Assembly: GCA_016715075.1 (NCBI GenBank)
Contig: JADKBK010000019.1
Span: forward strand, 62,001-126,000
Direction of reading: 5' to 3'
Length of the DNA stretch: 64,000 nt
DNA from: Bacteroidales bacterium
Lineage (GTDB): Bacteria; Bacteroidota; Bacteroidia; Bacteroidales; VadinHA17
Positions 10,078 through 18,326 of the stretch are shown piece by piece. Below the pieces are notes generated by a model. That model made no database searches, was not told the origin of the DNA, and was given only the letters and a program-made list of their open reading frames with translations. The position numbers were made by a program, and so were the translations under genes. Positions within the stretch are counted from its first letter, which is position 1; each line of letters begins with the position of its first letter.

Positions 10078-12063
10078 ATGAAACGTTTATTCCTGTTCAC
10101 CATAATATTATCTATTATAGCTCTTCCGGAGATAACCGCGCAGAAGCGAAAATCTGAGAGAGCGTACGCCGCATTTAATGCCGGTGAGTATTTTGACGCT
10201 ATAGATCAGTTCAAAGATACATATTCAAAGACGAGCAAATCTGATAAAAACACACGGGCTGAACTTGTATTCATGATAGCTGAATGCTATCGGTTGACAA
10301 ACGATCCAAAAGATGCGGAAACCTGGTATAAACTGGCTGTAAAATCTTCATTTTCAAAGCCTGAAGCTCAGTACTATCTGGCTGAATCACTGAAGAAAAA
10401 CGGTAAGTATCAGCAGGCTATTGATGAATTTAAAAAATATAAGCAGGTGGCTTCAGGTGATGCCAGGGCTGACCAGGAGATCCGGTCATGTGAACTTTCA
10501 ATGGAATGGCTTAGAAATCCTGAAGCATATAAGGTTGAAGATCTGAAAGAACTGAATTCGAAGGAATCTGACTTCAGCCCGGCCTATGCACGTGACGATT
10601 TTGGTGTTGTTTATTTTACATCATCGCGCGACGATGCCGCCGGAAATAAAACCCATGGGGCAACAGGTCAGAGTTTTACAGATATCTTTGAAAGCCGCGT
10701 TGACAAGAAGTCAAAGTGGAGCACCCCTGTTCCGGTTGAGGTCATTAATAGTGATTTTGAGGACGGTACACCATCATTCTCAACCGATTACAGAGAGATC
10801 TATTTTACCAGGTGCGAGGCTGGTAAGCGCGAAAAGAAAGGTTGTGAGATAATGTATTCAAAGCGGACAGGAGATGCCTGGAGTGAGCCAAAAAATACAG
10901 GAATACTGCCTGATTCAGTTGTTGCCGCACATCCGGCATTGTCACCCGATGGTCTGACTTTATACTTTGTTTCAGATATTCCTGAGGGCTTCGGAAAAAA
11001 GGATATATGGGAATCAACACGATCAAAGGCTGGTGAAAGCTGGTCAAAACCTGTAAATCTTGGTCCTGATATCAATACAGCAGGAGATGAATTATTCCCC
11101 TACTGCAGGGAAGACAGAACCCTATATTTTTCATCTGACGGACATATCGGCATGGGCGGACTGGATATCTTCAGCGCACGGGCACAACCCGATGGAAGCT
11201 GGATAGTGAAGAATTTGAAACCGCCGGTAAACAGTTTCGCCGATGATTTCGGCATAGCTTTCGAAAATTCCGAAGAACGTGGAATCTTCAGCTCAACAAG
11301 GAAGGGAAAGGGCGATGACGACCTCTATTCTTTTGAACTGCCACCTTTGAAATTCAATGTAACCGGACTTGTTAAGGATGAAAAATCAGGGGCGGTAATT
11401 ACAGGCTCTCTGGTACAGCTTATAGCCAGCGACGGATCGAACCTGCAGGCTGAAACTGGTAGTTCGGGCGACTTTAAGATCGCACTGAAGGTAGATGTTG
11501 ACTATATTTTTCTGGCTTCCAAGAGAGGTTACCTGAATGGTAAAGAAAAGGAGACAACAAAGGGACAGGAAAAAAGCCGGGAATTCATGGTCACAATTCT
11601 TCTTACAGCTATTGATAAGCCGATTGAGCTTCCGAACATTCTTTATGATTTTGGAAAATGGGATCTGAGACCCGAATCAATGGTTTCACTTGATAAGCTC
11701 GTTGAAACCCTGCTTGATAACCCTAATGTGACAATCGAGCTTATGTCACATACTGATTCCCGTGATACTGAGGGGTATAACCAGGAGCTCTCACAAAAGA
11801 GAGCACAGGTGGTCGTTCAGTATCTTATTGACAAGGGAATTGCTGCTGAAAGACTTTCACCAAAAGGTTATGGTGAATCAACTCCTAAAGTTGTGGATCC
11901 CGAGATCACCAAACAGAATCCATTCCTGAAAAGCGGAACAGCTCTCACTGAACAATACATTAACACTCTTTCCTCTGACGAGAACAAAGAAATTGCCCAC
12001 CAGATTAACAGAAGGACTGAATTCAGGGTACTCAGGACAGATTATGAGCCGCCAAAAAAATAG
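10078..12063 (+). CDS. PorE-like TPR / beta-propeller / OmpA-domain protein (type IX secretion)
   Basis: This 661-residue exported protein has a signal peptide (about 1-21), TPR repeats (about 25-155), a PD40/WD40-like propeller (about 165-420, with repeated SPDGLTLYFVSD-type strands), a carboxypeptidase-regulatory-like fold (about 425-510) and an OmpA C-terminal peptidoglycan-binding domain (about 535-655, with SHTDSRDTEGYNQELSQKRA). This exact order is that of PorE (P. gingivalis PG1058), which links the type IX secretion outer-membrane machinery to peptidoglycan. Many Bacteroidota carry several such proteins, so this may be a paralogue. The ThuA gene starts six bases after its TAG stop. 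Confidence 0.8.
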   Translation: MKRLFLFTIILSIIALPEITAQKRKSERAYAAFNAGEYFDAIDQFKDTYSKTSKSDKNTRAELVFMIAECYRLTNDPKDAETWYKLAVKSSFSKPEAQYYLAESLKKNGKYQQAIDEFKKYKQVASGDARADQEIRSCELSMEWLRNPEAYKVEDLKELNSKESDFSPAYARDDFGVVYFTSSRDDAAGNKTHGATGQSFTDIFESRVDKKSKWSTPVPVEVINSDFEDGTPSFSTDYREIYFTRCEAGKREKKGCEIMYSKRTGDAWSEPKNTGILPDSVVAAHPALSPDGLTLYFVSDIPEGFGKKDIWESTRSKAGESWSKPVNLGPDINTAGDELFPYCREDRTLYFSSDGHIGMGGLDIFSARAQPDGSWIVKNLKPPVNSFADDFGIAFENSEERGIFSSTRKGKGDDDLYSFELPPLKFNVTGLVKDEKSGAVITGSLVQLIASDGSNLQAETGSSGDFKIALKVDVDYIFLASKRGYLNGKEKETTKGQEKSREFMVTILLTAIDKPIELPNILYDFGKWDLRPESMVSLDKLVETLLDNPNVTIELMSHTDSRDTEGYNQELSQKRAQVVVQYLIDKGIAAERLSPKGYGESTPKVVDPEITKQNPFLKSGTALTEQYINTLSSDENKEIAHQINRRTEFRVLRTDYEPPKK

Positions 12064-12069
12064 TATAAA

Positions 12070-12819
12070 ATGAAAAAAATCAAACTGTTCTTTTTTTTGA
12101 TACTGATATCCATTTTGCAGGTTACTGCAGCAAAACACTCTTCCGGGTCAATTCGTGTTCTTGTCATTACAGGAGGGCATGATTATCAAAAGGAACAGTT
12201 CAACCAGATGCTCGCCAGCCTCGGTGAGAATATAACATATCAGATAGCGGAACTTCCCGGAGCGTATGATATGTTTCTTGCTCAGAACAGGGATAAATAT
12301 GATGTTCTTGTTTTTTATCATATGTGGCAGGAGATCACGGATGATCAGGCGAAAGCATTTTCAGAGTGCATCAGGGAAGGAAAACCACTTGTCGCTTTGC
12401 ATCATAGCATCTGTGCCTATGATAACTGGCCGGAGTATTATAATATAATAGGAGGAAAATATTTTCATAAGCCAACAGTTGTAACCGGTAACGAATATGC
12501 TGCCTGTTCATATATTCATGATGTTCATTTCAGAGTGAAGATTACTGATAAAGCACATCCTGTGACTGCCGGATTATCTGATTTTGAAATATTTGATGAA
12601 ACATACAAGGGTTACTATGTCGAGTCCGGCGTAACACCACTACTTTCCACAGATGATCAAAGCAGCAATCCTGTAATCGGCTGGGCAAAAAAATACGGGA
12701 AAGCAAAGGTTGTAACACTGCAGAGTGGTCATGATGTCCCCACATTTGAAAATCCTAATTTCAGAAAACTCTTGAAACAATCCATTGAATGGGTTTATAA
12801 CTCAGGGAAAAAGAAGTAG
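12070..12819 (+). CDS. Secreted ThuA-like protein
   Basis: The 249-residue product has a signal peptide (about 1-20) and a ThuA domain, a class I glutamine-amidotransferase-like fold. Typical strands are VLVITGGHDYQKEQF, DVLVFYHMW, GKPLVALHHSICAY and a C-terminal VVTLQSGHDVPTF. ThuA proteins occur near sugar catabolism genes, but their reaction is not established, so no substrate is assigned. It begins six bases after the PorE-like gene and is probably co-transcribed. Confidence 0.85.
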   Translation: MKKIKLFFFLILISILQVTAAKHSSGSIRVLVITGGHDYQKEQFNQMLASLGENITYQIAELPGAYDMFLAQNRDKYDVLVFYHMWQEITDDQAKAFSECIREGKPLVALHHSICAYDNWPEYYNIIGGKYFHKPTVVTGNEYAACSYIHDVHFRVKITDKAHPVTAGLSDFEIFDETYKGYYVESGVTPLLSTDDQSSNPVIGWAKKYGKAKVVTLQSGHDVPTFENPNFRKLLKQSIEWVYNSGKKK

Positions 12820-12869
12820 ATGATTCTGTACTGATCTGATCTTTTCCCTAACTTCATTTAAATTTTAGT

Positions 12870-14039
12870 ATGTCCGGCGAATCAAAATACAGTCAAAGAG
12901 GTGTCTCTTCCGGAAAGGAAGACGTCCACGCAGCCATAAAAAATATCGATAAGGGCCTTTATCCAAAAGCTTTTTGCAAGATTGTCCCCGATTTACTGGG
13001 TGGAGATGATTCATATTGTAATATTATGCATGCCGATGGTGCCGGAACAAAATCCTCCCTGGCATATGTTTACTGGAAGGAGACCGGGAACATGTCAGTA
13101 TGGAAAGGAATAGCACAGGATGCAATTGTTATGAATCTGGATGACCTGCTTTGTGTTGGCGCATACAACAATATTCTTTTATCTTCCACAATAGGTCGTA
13201 ATAAAAACCATATCCCCGGAGAGGTTATTTCTGCAATTATCAACGGAACGGAAGAGGTTCTGGAGGAGTTGCGCAATCTTGGAATAGGAATCTGGTCTAC
13301 GGGAGGCGAGACAGCAGATCTGGGCGATCTGGTGAGAACCCTTGCAGTAGATTCCACTGTAATTACCAGGCTGAAAAGATCTGAGATAATCTCAAACCAT
13401 AATATAAGGGAGTCTGATGTAATTGTAGGACTGGAATCCAGCGGACAGACCACCTATGAAAAGGAATACAACAGCGGAATGGGTAGCAACGGATTGACAT
13501 CAGCGCGTCATGATGTTTTCGCGCCATATCTGGCGACAAGATATCCGGAAAGCCTCGATCCTACTCTGTCATATGATCTGATCTACTCAGGCAGACTTAA
13601 ACTTACTGACACTATTGAAGAGCTGAATACCGATGCCGGAAGAATGGTTCTTTCACCAACCAGGACCTATGCTCCTGTTATCAGGAGAGTCCTTGAAAAA
13701 ATGAGACCTGAAATACACGGCATGGTTCATTGCTCCGGAGGAGGCCAGACTAAAGTCATGCATTTTATTGATAATCTGCATGTAGTTAAGGATAATCTTT
13801 TCCCTCTGCCTCCGTTGTTCAGGATAATTCATGAACAGTCAGGAACTGATTGGAAAGAGATGTACAAGGTTTTTAATATGGGTCACAGGTTTGAGATATA
13901 TACCGCACCTGAAAATGCGGCTGAAATTATCTCAATTGCAGGAGAATTCAATCTCGGCGCCCGGATAATAGGACATTGTGAAAAGTCAGATCAAAAAAAA
14001 CTCACAATCATTTCCGAATTCGGAACTTTCGAATATTAG
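12870..14039 (+). CDS. purM: Phosphoribosylformylglycinamidine cyclo-ligase (Bacteroidota-type PurM)
   Basis: AIR synthase closes the imidazole ring in purine synthesis (FGAM plus ATP to AIR). The 389-residue protein matches the longer PurM form of Bacteroides: HADGAGTKSSLAYVYWKETG near residue 50, the GGETADLGDLVRT loop near 150, GMGSNGLTSARHDVF near 205, and MVHCSGGGQTKVMHF near 290. The neighbours are prfA and pyrF, as in Bacteroides, and the stop codon is TAG. Confidence 0.92.
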   Translation: MSGESKYSQRGVSSGKEDVHAAIKNIDKGLYPKAFCKIVPDLLGGDDSYCNIMHADGAGTKSSLAYVYWKETGNMSVWKGIAQDAIVMNLDDLLCVGAYNNILLSSTIGRNKNHIPGEVISAIINGTEEVLEELRNLGIGIWSTGGETADLGDLVRTLAVDSTVITRLKRSEIISNHNIRESDVIVGLESSGQTTYEKEYNSGMGSNGLTSARHDVFAPYLATRYPESLDPTLSYDLIYSGRLKLTDTIEELNTDAGRMVLSPTRTYAPVIRRVLEKMRPEIHGMVHCSGGGQTKVMHFIDNLHVVKDNLFPLPPLFRIIHEQSGTDWKEMYKVFNMGHRFEIYTAPENAAEIISIAGEFNLGARIIGHCEKSDQKKLTIISEFGTFEY

Positions 14040-14246
14040 TTTTATAATCCGATAGAAGCCTTTTGTAGCTATATGTTCTTTTTCTTAGTCACCCGGAGAG
14101 ATTCTGGCCTTCTCTGAGAAAATTCTATGCCTGATCCTACAACCACTCCCTGATCTCTGATCACAGCTCACTGCTCCCTGATCTCTGCCGGATCTTTACT
14201 TTTTCCTCAATTCTTATTATCTTTGCACCCTGAAAATCAAAATATC

Positions 14247-15270
14247 ATGGCTAACAATATAATACTGGAGAGACTTGAGGGTGTAAAAAATACGTTTCAT
14301 TGAGGTGAGTGAACTCCTTACCAGACCTGATATTCTCTCTGATATGAAGAAGTATGTCAAGCTGAATAAGGAATATAAAGATCTGCAGCCGATCATCGAA
14401 TCATACGAGAGATATAAGCTGGCAATGAGTAATATATCAAGTGCCAGGGAGCTCCTTGCAACTGAAAAAGATGAGGAGATGAGGGAGATGGCAAAAGCAG
14501 AGCTGGATGATCTGACAGCAGCTCTTCCGCAGATGGAGGAGGAGATACAGCTTCTGATTATTCCCAAGGATCCTGAGGATGACAAGAATGCTGTGATGGA
14601 GATCAGGGCCGGAACGGGAGGGGATGAAGCCAGCATATTTGCAGGAGATCTTTTCAGAATGTACACCAAATTCTTTGAATCGAAAGGCTGGAGATGCGAG
14701 GTGACAAATGTCTCTGAAGGAACAGCCGGCGGCTATAAGGAAATTGTGATGAGTATTACCGGTGAGAGTGTATACGGTATCATGAAATATGAGTCCGGAG
14801 TTCATAGGGTTCAGCGGGTACCACAAACAGAAACGCAGGGGCGTATTCATACATCTGCAGCTTCGGTGGTCGTGCTGCCCGAGGCCGATGAATTTGATGT
14901 TGATCTCCGGAATGAGGATATCCGCAAGGACACACATATACCTTCTAATATTGTTGTCACCTGCCAGGATGAAAAATCTCAGATAAAGAATTATGAAAAG
15001 GCACTAAAGGAGCTTAGAACCCGTCTGTATAATCTTGAATATCAGAAATATATTGATGAAGTATCTCACAGGCGCAAAACAATGGTTTCAACAGGCGACA
15101 GATCTGCAAAAATACGTACTTACAATTATCCCCAGGGACGAATGACTGATCACAGGATCAATCTTACAATATACAATCTTCCATCCATCCTTGACGGTAA
15201 TATCCAGGAGGTTCTTGATAAGCTGCAGATGGCAGAAAATGCTGAAAGACTCAAGGAAAGCAATATCTAA
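14247..15270 (+). pseudogene. prfA: Peptide chain release factor 1, frameshifted and lacking the GGQ loop
   Basis: RF1 reads UAA/UAG and hydrolyses peptidyl-tRNA. The true start is ATG 14247 (MANNIILERLEGV); about 15 codons later one extra base (within 14286-14297) shifts the frame, and an ORF from 14305 carries the rest. The codon-recognition region is normal (RVQRVPQTETQGRIHTSA, with the PxT tripeptide). However, the segment between RKDT (ends 14934) and HIP (starts 14935) lacks the 21 residues that in all RF1/RF2 proteins contain GGQ. The downstream IVVTCQDEKSQ and STGDRSAKIRTYNYPQGR are intact. With the shift repaired the protein is 340 residues; adding the missing 21 gives 361, the usual RF1 length. 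As written it could bind ribosomes but should not release peptide. Confidence 0.88.
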
Positions 15271-15280
15271 ACAATTAAAT

Positions 15281-16108
15281 ATGACCAATCAGGGATTATT
15301 TGACAATATCGTAAAAAAGAGATCTTTCCTTTGTGTCGGTCTCGACACCGAAATGGAAAAAATCCCCTCTTTTCTGCTTAAGGAAAAGGATCCGGTATTT
15401 GAATTCAACAAAAGGATAATTGAATCTACAAGTAAGTATGCAGTTGCCTATAAACCCAATGTTGCTTTTTACGAGTGCTACGGCGCCAAAGGTTGGGCAT
15501 CACTTGAAGCTACAGTTGGTTATTTAAAGGATAACTATCCCGATATTTTTGTGATAGCGGATGCCAAGCGCGGAGACATTGGAAATACTTCAAAAATGTA
15601 TGCAAAGGCATTTCTTGAAAATATGCCATTCGATGCAATTACCGTGGCCCCCTATATGGGTGAAGATTCAGTTACTCCCTTCCTTTCATATAAGGACAAA
15701 TGGGTTGTTATTCTCGCCTTAACTTCAAATAAGGGAGCCGATGATTTTCAGTATCACGATGAGGATGGGATAAAACTTTTTGAGAGAGTATTATCGGTTT
15801 CTAAGAAATGGGGTGATGTGAATAATACTATGTATGTTGTGGGTGCTACCCGTGCCGAGATGCTGAAAGAGATACGCCAGATAGTTCCTGACCACTTCCT
15901 GCTCGTTCCTGGTGTCGGAGCTCAGGGCGGACGCCTTGAAGAGGTTGCAAGGCATGGGATGAACAGTAAATGCGGGTTACTTGTCAACTCTTCCCGCGGA
16001 ATTATTTTTGCCGGCAATTCCATTGATTTCGATAAGGTTGCCGGGCAGAAAGCGGAAGAGATCCAGATTGAAATGGAGAAATACCTTCAGGAAAGAAATC
16101 TTGTCTGA
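15281..16108 (+). CDS. pyrF: Orotidine 5'-phosphate decarboxylase (type 2)
   Basis: The enzyme converts OMP to UMP, the last step of UMP synthesis. From ATG 15281 it is 275 residues. The frame is open further upstream into prfA, but MTNQGLFDNIVKKRSFLCVGLDTE is the natural start, 10 bp after the prfA stop. The catalytic motif is DAKRGDIGNT (about residue 93-102), and VGATRAEML and VPGVGAQGG match the phosphate-binding region of the longer PyrF group found in Bacteroidota. It closes the purM-prfA-pyrF cluster. Confidence 0.92.
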   Translation: MTNQGLFDNIVKKRSFLCVGLDTEMEKIPSFLLKEKDPVFEFNKRIIESTSKYAVAYKPNVAFYECYGAKGWASLEATVGYLKDNYPDIFVIADAKRGDIGNTSKMYAKAFLENMPFDAITVAPYMGEDSVTPFLSYKDKWVVILALTSNKGADDFQYHDEDGIKLFERVLSVSKKWGDVNNTMYVVGATRAEMLKEIRQIVPDHFLLVPGVGAQGGRLEEVARHGMNSKCGLLVNSSRGIIFAGNSIDFDKVAGQKAEEIQIEMEKYLQERNLV

Positions 16109-16114
16109 TTGTGC

Positions 16115-16182
16115 AGGAACACGCCATGGCGTGTCCCTACATCATATTTTTGTTAAAGTAGGGTCATGCCATGGCATGACCT
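16115..16182. repeat. Pair of perfect palindromes (CCATGG-centred)
   Basis: Two palindromes lie side by side. ACACGCCATGGCGTGT (16119-16134) extends imperfectly to 16115-16138. GGTCATGCCATGGCATGACC (16162-16181) is 20 bp and perfect. Their centres are 45 bp apart. They have no T-tract. The same two-palindrome layout occurs at 35448-35519 with a different core. Confidence 0.85.
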
Positions 16183-16283
16183 TTTCTATTGCATTTGTTT
16201 CTTCTCCTCTTGTCGGCTTGACCCATATTCCCTTTTTTTCTATATTTATCTTCTCGCTTCTGTTTCATTTAACTCGTGCTGAT

Positions 16284-17606
16284 ATGAAAGAGGAATTCCT
16301 TCATTACCTCTGGAAATACAGTCTGTATGATCCGGAGAAACTGTCTGACGGTTCAGGAAACAAAATTACTGTAATACGCCCGGGGGATTATAACCGGGAT
16401 TCAGGTCCTGATTTTTTCAATGCACATATTTCTGTTGATGGTACCGTTTGGGCTGGAAACATAGAAATCCACTCACGGTCGTCGCATTTTGACACACACG
16501 GACACCAGCGTGACCCGGCTTTCGACAATGTCATTCTTCATATTGTTGCAGAAAATGATAAAAAGGTTTTCAATACAAAAGGGGAGGAGATCCTTACGTC
16601 GGAGCTTACATTTGACCCTGCACTTTATGAAAGATATCTTTACCTGGTTAATAATCCATGTATAATTGCCTGTCAGGACGAAATAAAGTCAGTTGATGAT
16701 TTCCTGCTGCGCCACTGGCTAAATTATCTCGTTATTGAAAGACTTGAAAGCAAATCAGAATTGATAGGCAGGATTCTTTCAGAGACCGGAAGTGACTGGG
16801 AGGAGACTTTTTACAGACTGCTTACCCGGTATTTCGGATTCAGGATCAATACGGAGCCATTTGAGATGCTCGCATCTGCTCTGCCATTCAGGATAATCCG
16901 TAAACACTCCGACAATTTGTTCCAGATTGAAGCCTTGTTGTTTGGAACGGCTGGGATGCTGGAAGAAGGACTGTTTAAGGATGCCCTTGCCGATGAGTAT
17001 TATAGAAAGCTTATAAAGGAGTACAGGATTCTTTCATCAAAATATTCATTAAAGCCTGTTCATGGCTGGCTCTGGAAATTTTCCAGGCTCAGGCCTGCCA
17101 ATTTTCCGACAGTCAGAATGTCGCAGTTGGCTGCAATGCTTTCTGTTGCTGGTGGCATTTTCTCTAAAGTGGTGGAAGCAAATGACATATCGCAACTTGT
17201 GGAGCTCTTTGAAGTCACAGCTTCTGAATACTGGAATGATCATTTTGTTTTTGGAAAGAAGAGCCGTGCCAGTATTAAAAATACTGGTAATCAGGCCGTT
17301 TGCATATTCCTTATAAATGCTGTTATCCCTGTTATTTTTGTTTATGGAAAAAGCAGGGATGATAACAGCATTTGTGAGAGAGCGCTTTCATTTCTGGAAG
17401 GGTTGCCATCCGAGGAGAATATTATACTTGAAGAATGGAAGGAGGCCGGGATAACAGCAGAATCATCTTTTTACTCCCAGGCTCTCATCCAGCTGAGAAA
17501 TGAGTACTGTAAAAAACGCAGGTGCCTGGATTGCCGCATTGGAGGCAGGCTTGTGGGAATGGGGAAGAAACTAAGGAAACAGGATGAGCTTATTCTGGAA
17601 CCTTAG
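16284..17606 (+). CDS. DUF2851 family protein
   Basis: From ATG 16284 the product is 440 residues. The frame is open upstream, but MKEEFLHYLWKYSLYDP is the family's usual start. It keeps the family landmarks: PGDYNRDSGPDFFNAHI, the WAGNIEIHSRSSHF strand, DNVILHIV, and a C-terminal CKKRRCLDCRIG cysteine cluster. DUF2851 is common in Bacteroidota and has no known function. It lies 175 bp after pyrF, separated by the palindrome pair. Confidence 0.85.
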   Translation: MKEEFLHYLWKYSLYDPEKLSDGSGNKITVIRPGDYNRDSGPDFFNAHISVDGTVWAGNIEIHSRSSHFDTHGHQRDPAFDNVILHIVAENDKKVFNTKGEEILTSELTFDPALYERYLYLVNNPCIIACQDEIKSVDDFLLRHWLNYLVIERLESKSELIGRILSETGSDWEETFYRLLTRYFGFRINTEPFEMLASALPFRIIRKHSDNLFQIEALLFGTAGMLEEGLFKDALADEYYRKLIKEYRILSSKYSLKPVHGWLWKFSRLRPANFPTVRMSQLAAMLSVAGGIFSKVVEANDISQLVELFEVTASEYWNDHFVFGKKSRASIKNTGNQAVCIFLINAVIPVIFVYGKSRDDNSICERALSFLEGLPSEENIILEEWKEAGITAESSFYSQALIQLRNEYCKKRRCLDCRIGGRLVGMGKKLRKQDELILEP

Positions 17607-17682
17607 GGAGAAAGGGGAGAGACGGAGAACTCCTTTTGATGAAAGTGCATTTTTTTATGATGAAATCAACGATTAATTGATT

Positions 17683-17708
17683 GAGCCACGCAACGTTTGG
17701 CTCTCTTT
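17683..17708 (+). terminator. Terminator after the DUF2851 gene
   Basis: GAGCCA (17683-17688) pairs with TGGCTC (17698-17703), followed by TCTTTTT. Confidence 0.65.
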
Positions 17709-17884
17709 TTGCGTCTTTTACATAGAAGCTTACAATAACGCTTCAAAAAATTACGTTCACTGAAAAATGAATAATTGATACCGGACCTTACAGGCCTGTC
17801 TGAAAAATCAGTAACAGATACTATATGAATCCGGTAACATAATGATAAATAATTGAGAAACTTTTTAAAAAAAAAAGCAAATTG

Positions 17885-17917
17885 TTTGATAATTTACATA
17901 AAAAAGCCTTATTTTTG
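17885..17917 (+). promoter_or_regulatory. Bacteroidota promoter for rpsO
   Basis: TTTG (17885-17888), a 21-bp spacer, then TATTTTTG (17910-17917) match the Bacteroidota -33/-7 consensus. The rpsO start codon lies 57 bp downstream, leaving room for a regulatory leader. Confidence 0.75.
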
Positions 17918-17974
17918 CGTTCCAAAATTGGAGACTCAATTTATTTATGGATAAACAATATTTTAATTAGCGAC

Positions 17975-18244
17975 ATGTATTTAACAACTGAAAAAAAGCA
18001 GGAGTTTTTCAAAACGTTTGGAACATCTGAAATCGATACAGGGACAGCTGAAGGGCAGATAGCACTGTTTTCATACAGGATTAATCATCTTACAGAGCAT
18101 CTGAAAAAGAATAAAAAAGATTTCAGTACCCAGCAGGCGCTTATCAAACTGGTAGGTAAAAGGAGAAGGCTTTTAGACTATCTTAAATTAAAAGATATCG
18201 AGCGATATCGCGAAATCATAAAGGCGTTGAAATTACGTAAATAG
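17975..18244 (+). CDS. rpsO: Small ribosomal subunit protein S15
   Basis: From ATG 17975 the protein is 89 residues, the standard S15 length. A longer in-frame extension upstream would run through the promoter and is not real. S15 hallmarks are GTAEGQIALFSYRINHLTEHLK, KDFSTQQALIKLVGKRRRLLDYL and the basic end. S15 binds 16S rRNA early in 30S assembly. As in many bacteria it is followed by pnp, but a strong terminator lies between the two. Confidence 0.95.
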   Translation: MYLTTEKKQEFFKTFGTSEIDTGTAEGQIALFSYRINHLTEHLKKNKKDFSTQQALIKLVGKRRRLLDYLKLKDIERYREIIKALKLRK

Positions 18245-18246
18245 AG

Positions 18247-18276
18247 AAAAAAGGCAATTTCAAATTGCCTTTTTTC
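18247..18276 (+). terminator. Terminator between rpsO and pnp
   Basis: AAAAAAGGCAATTT (18247-18260) pairs with AAATTGCCTTTTTT (18262-18275), a near-perfect stem with a very tight loop and a T-tract. Confidence 0.85.
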
Positions 18277-18326
18277 ATACTATATTATTTATTTTGTAGT
18301 TTCAATTTTCAAAAATCACATATAGA

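Noticed and set aside
14247..15270. Genetic-code change explaining the defective prfA (UAG reassigned)
   Set aside because: Several intact genes here end in TAG at the expected family length, so UAG is still used as a stop.
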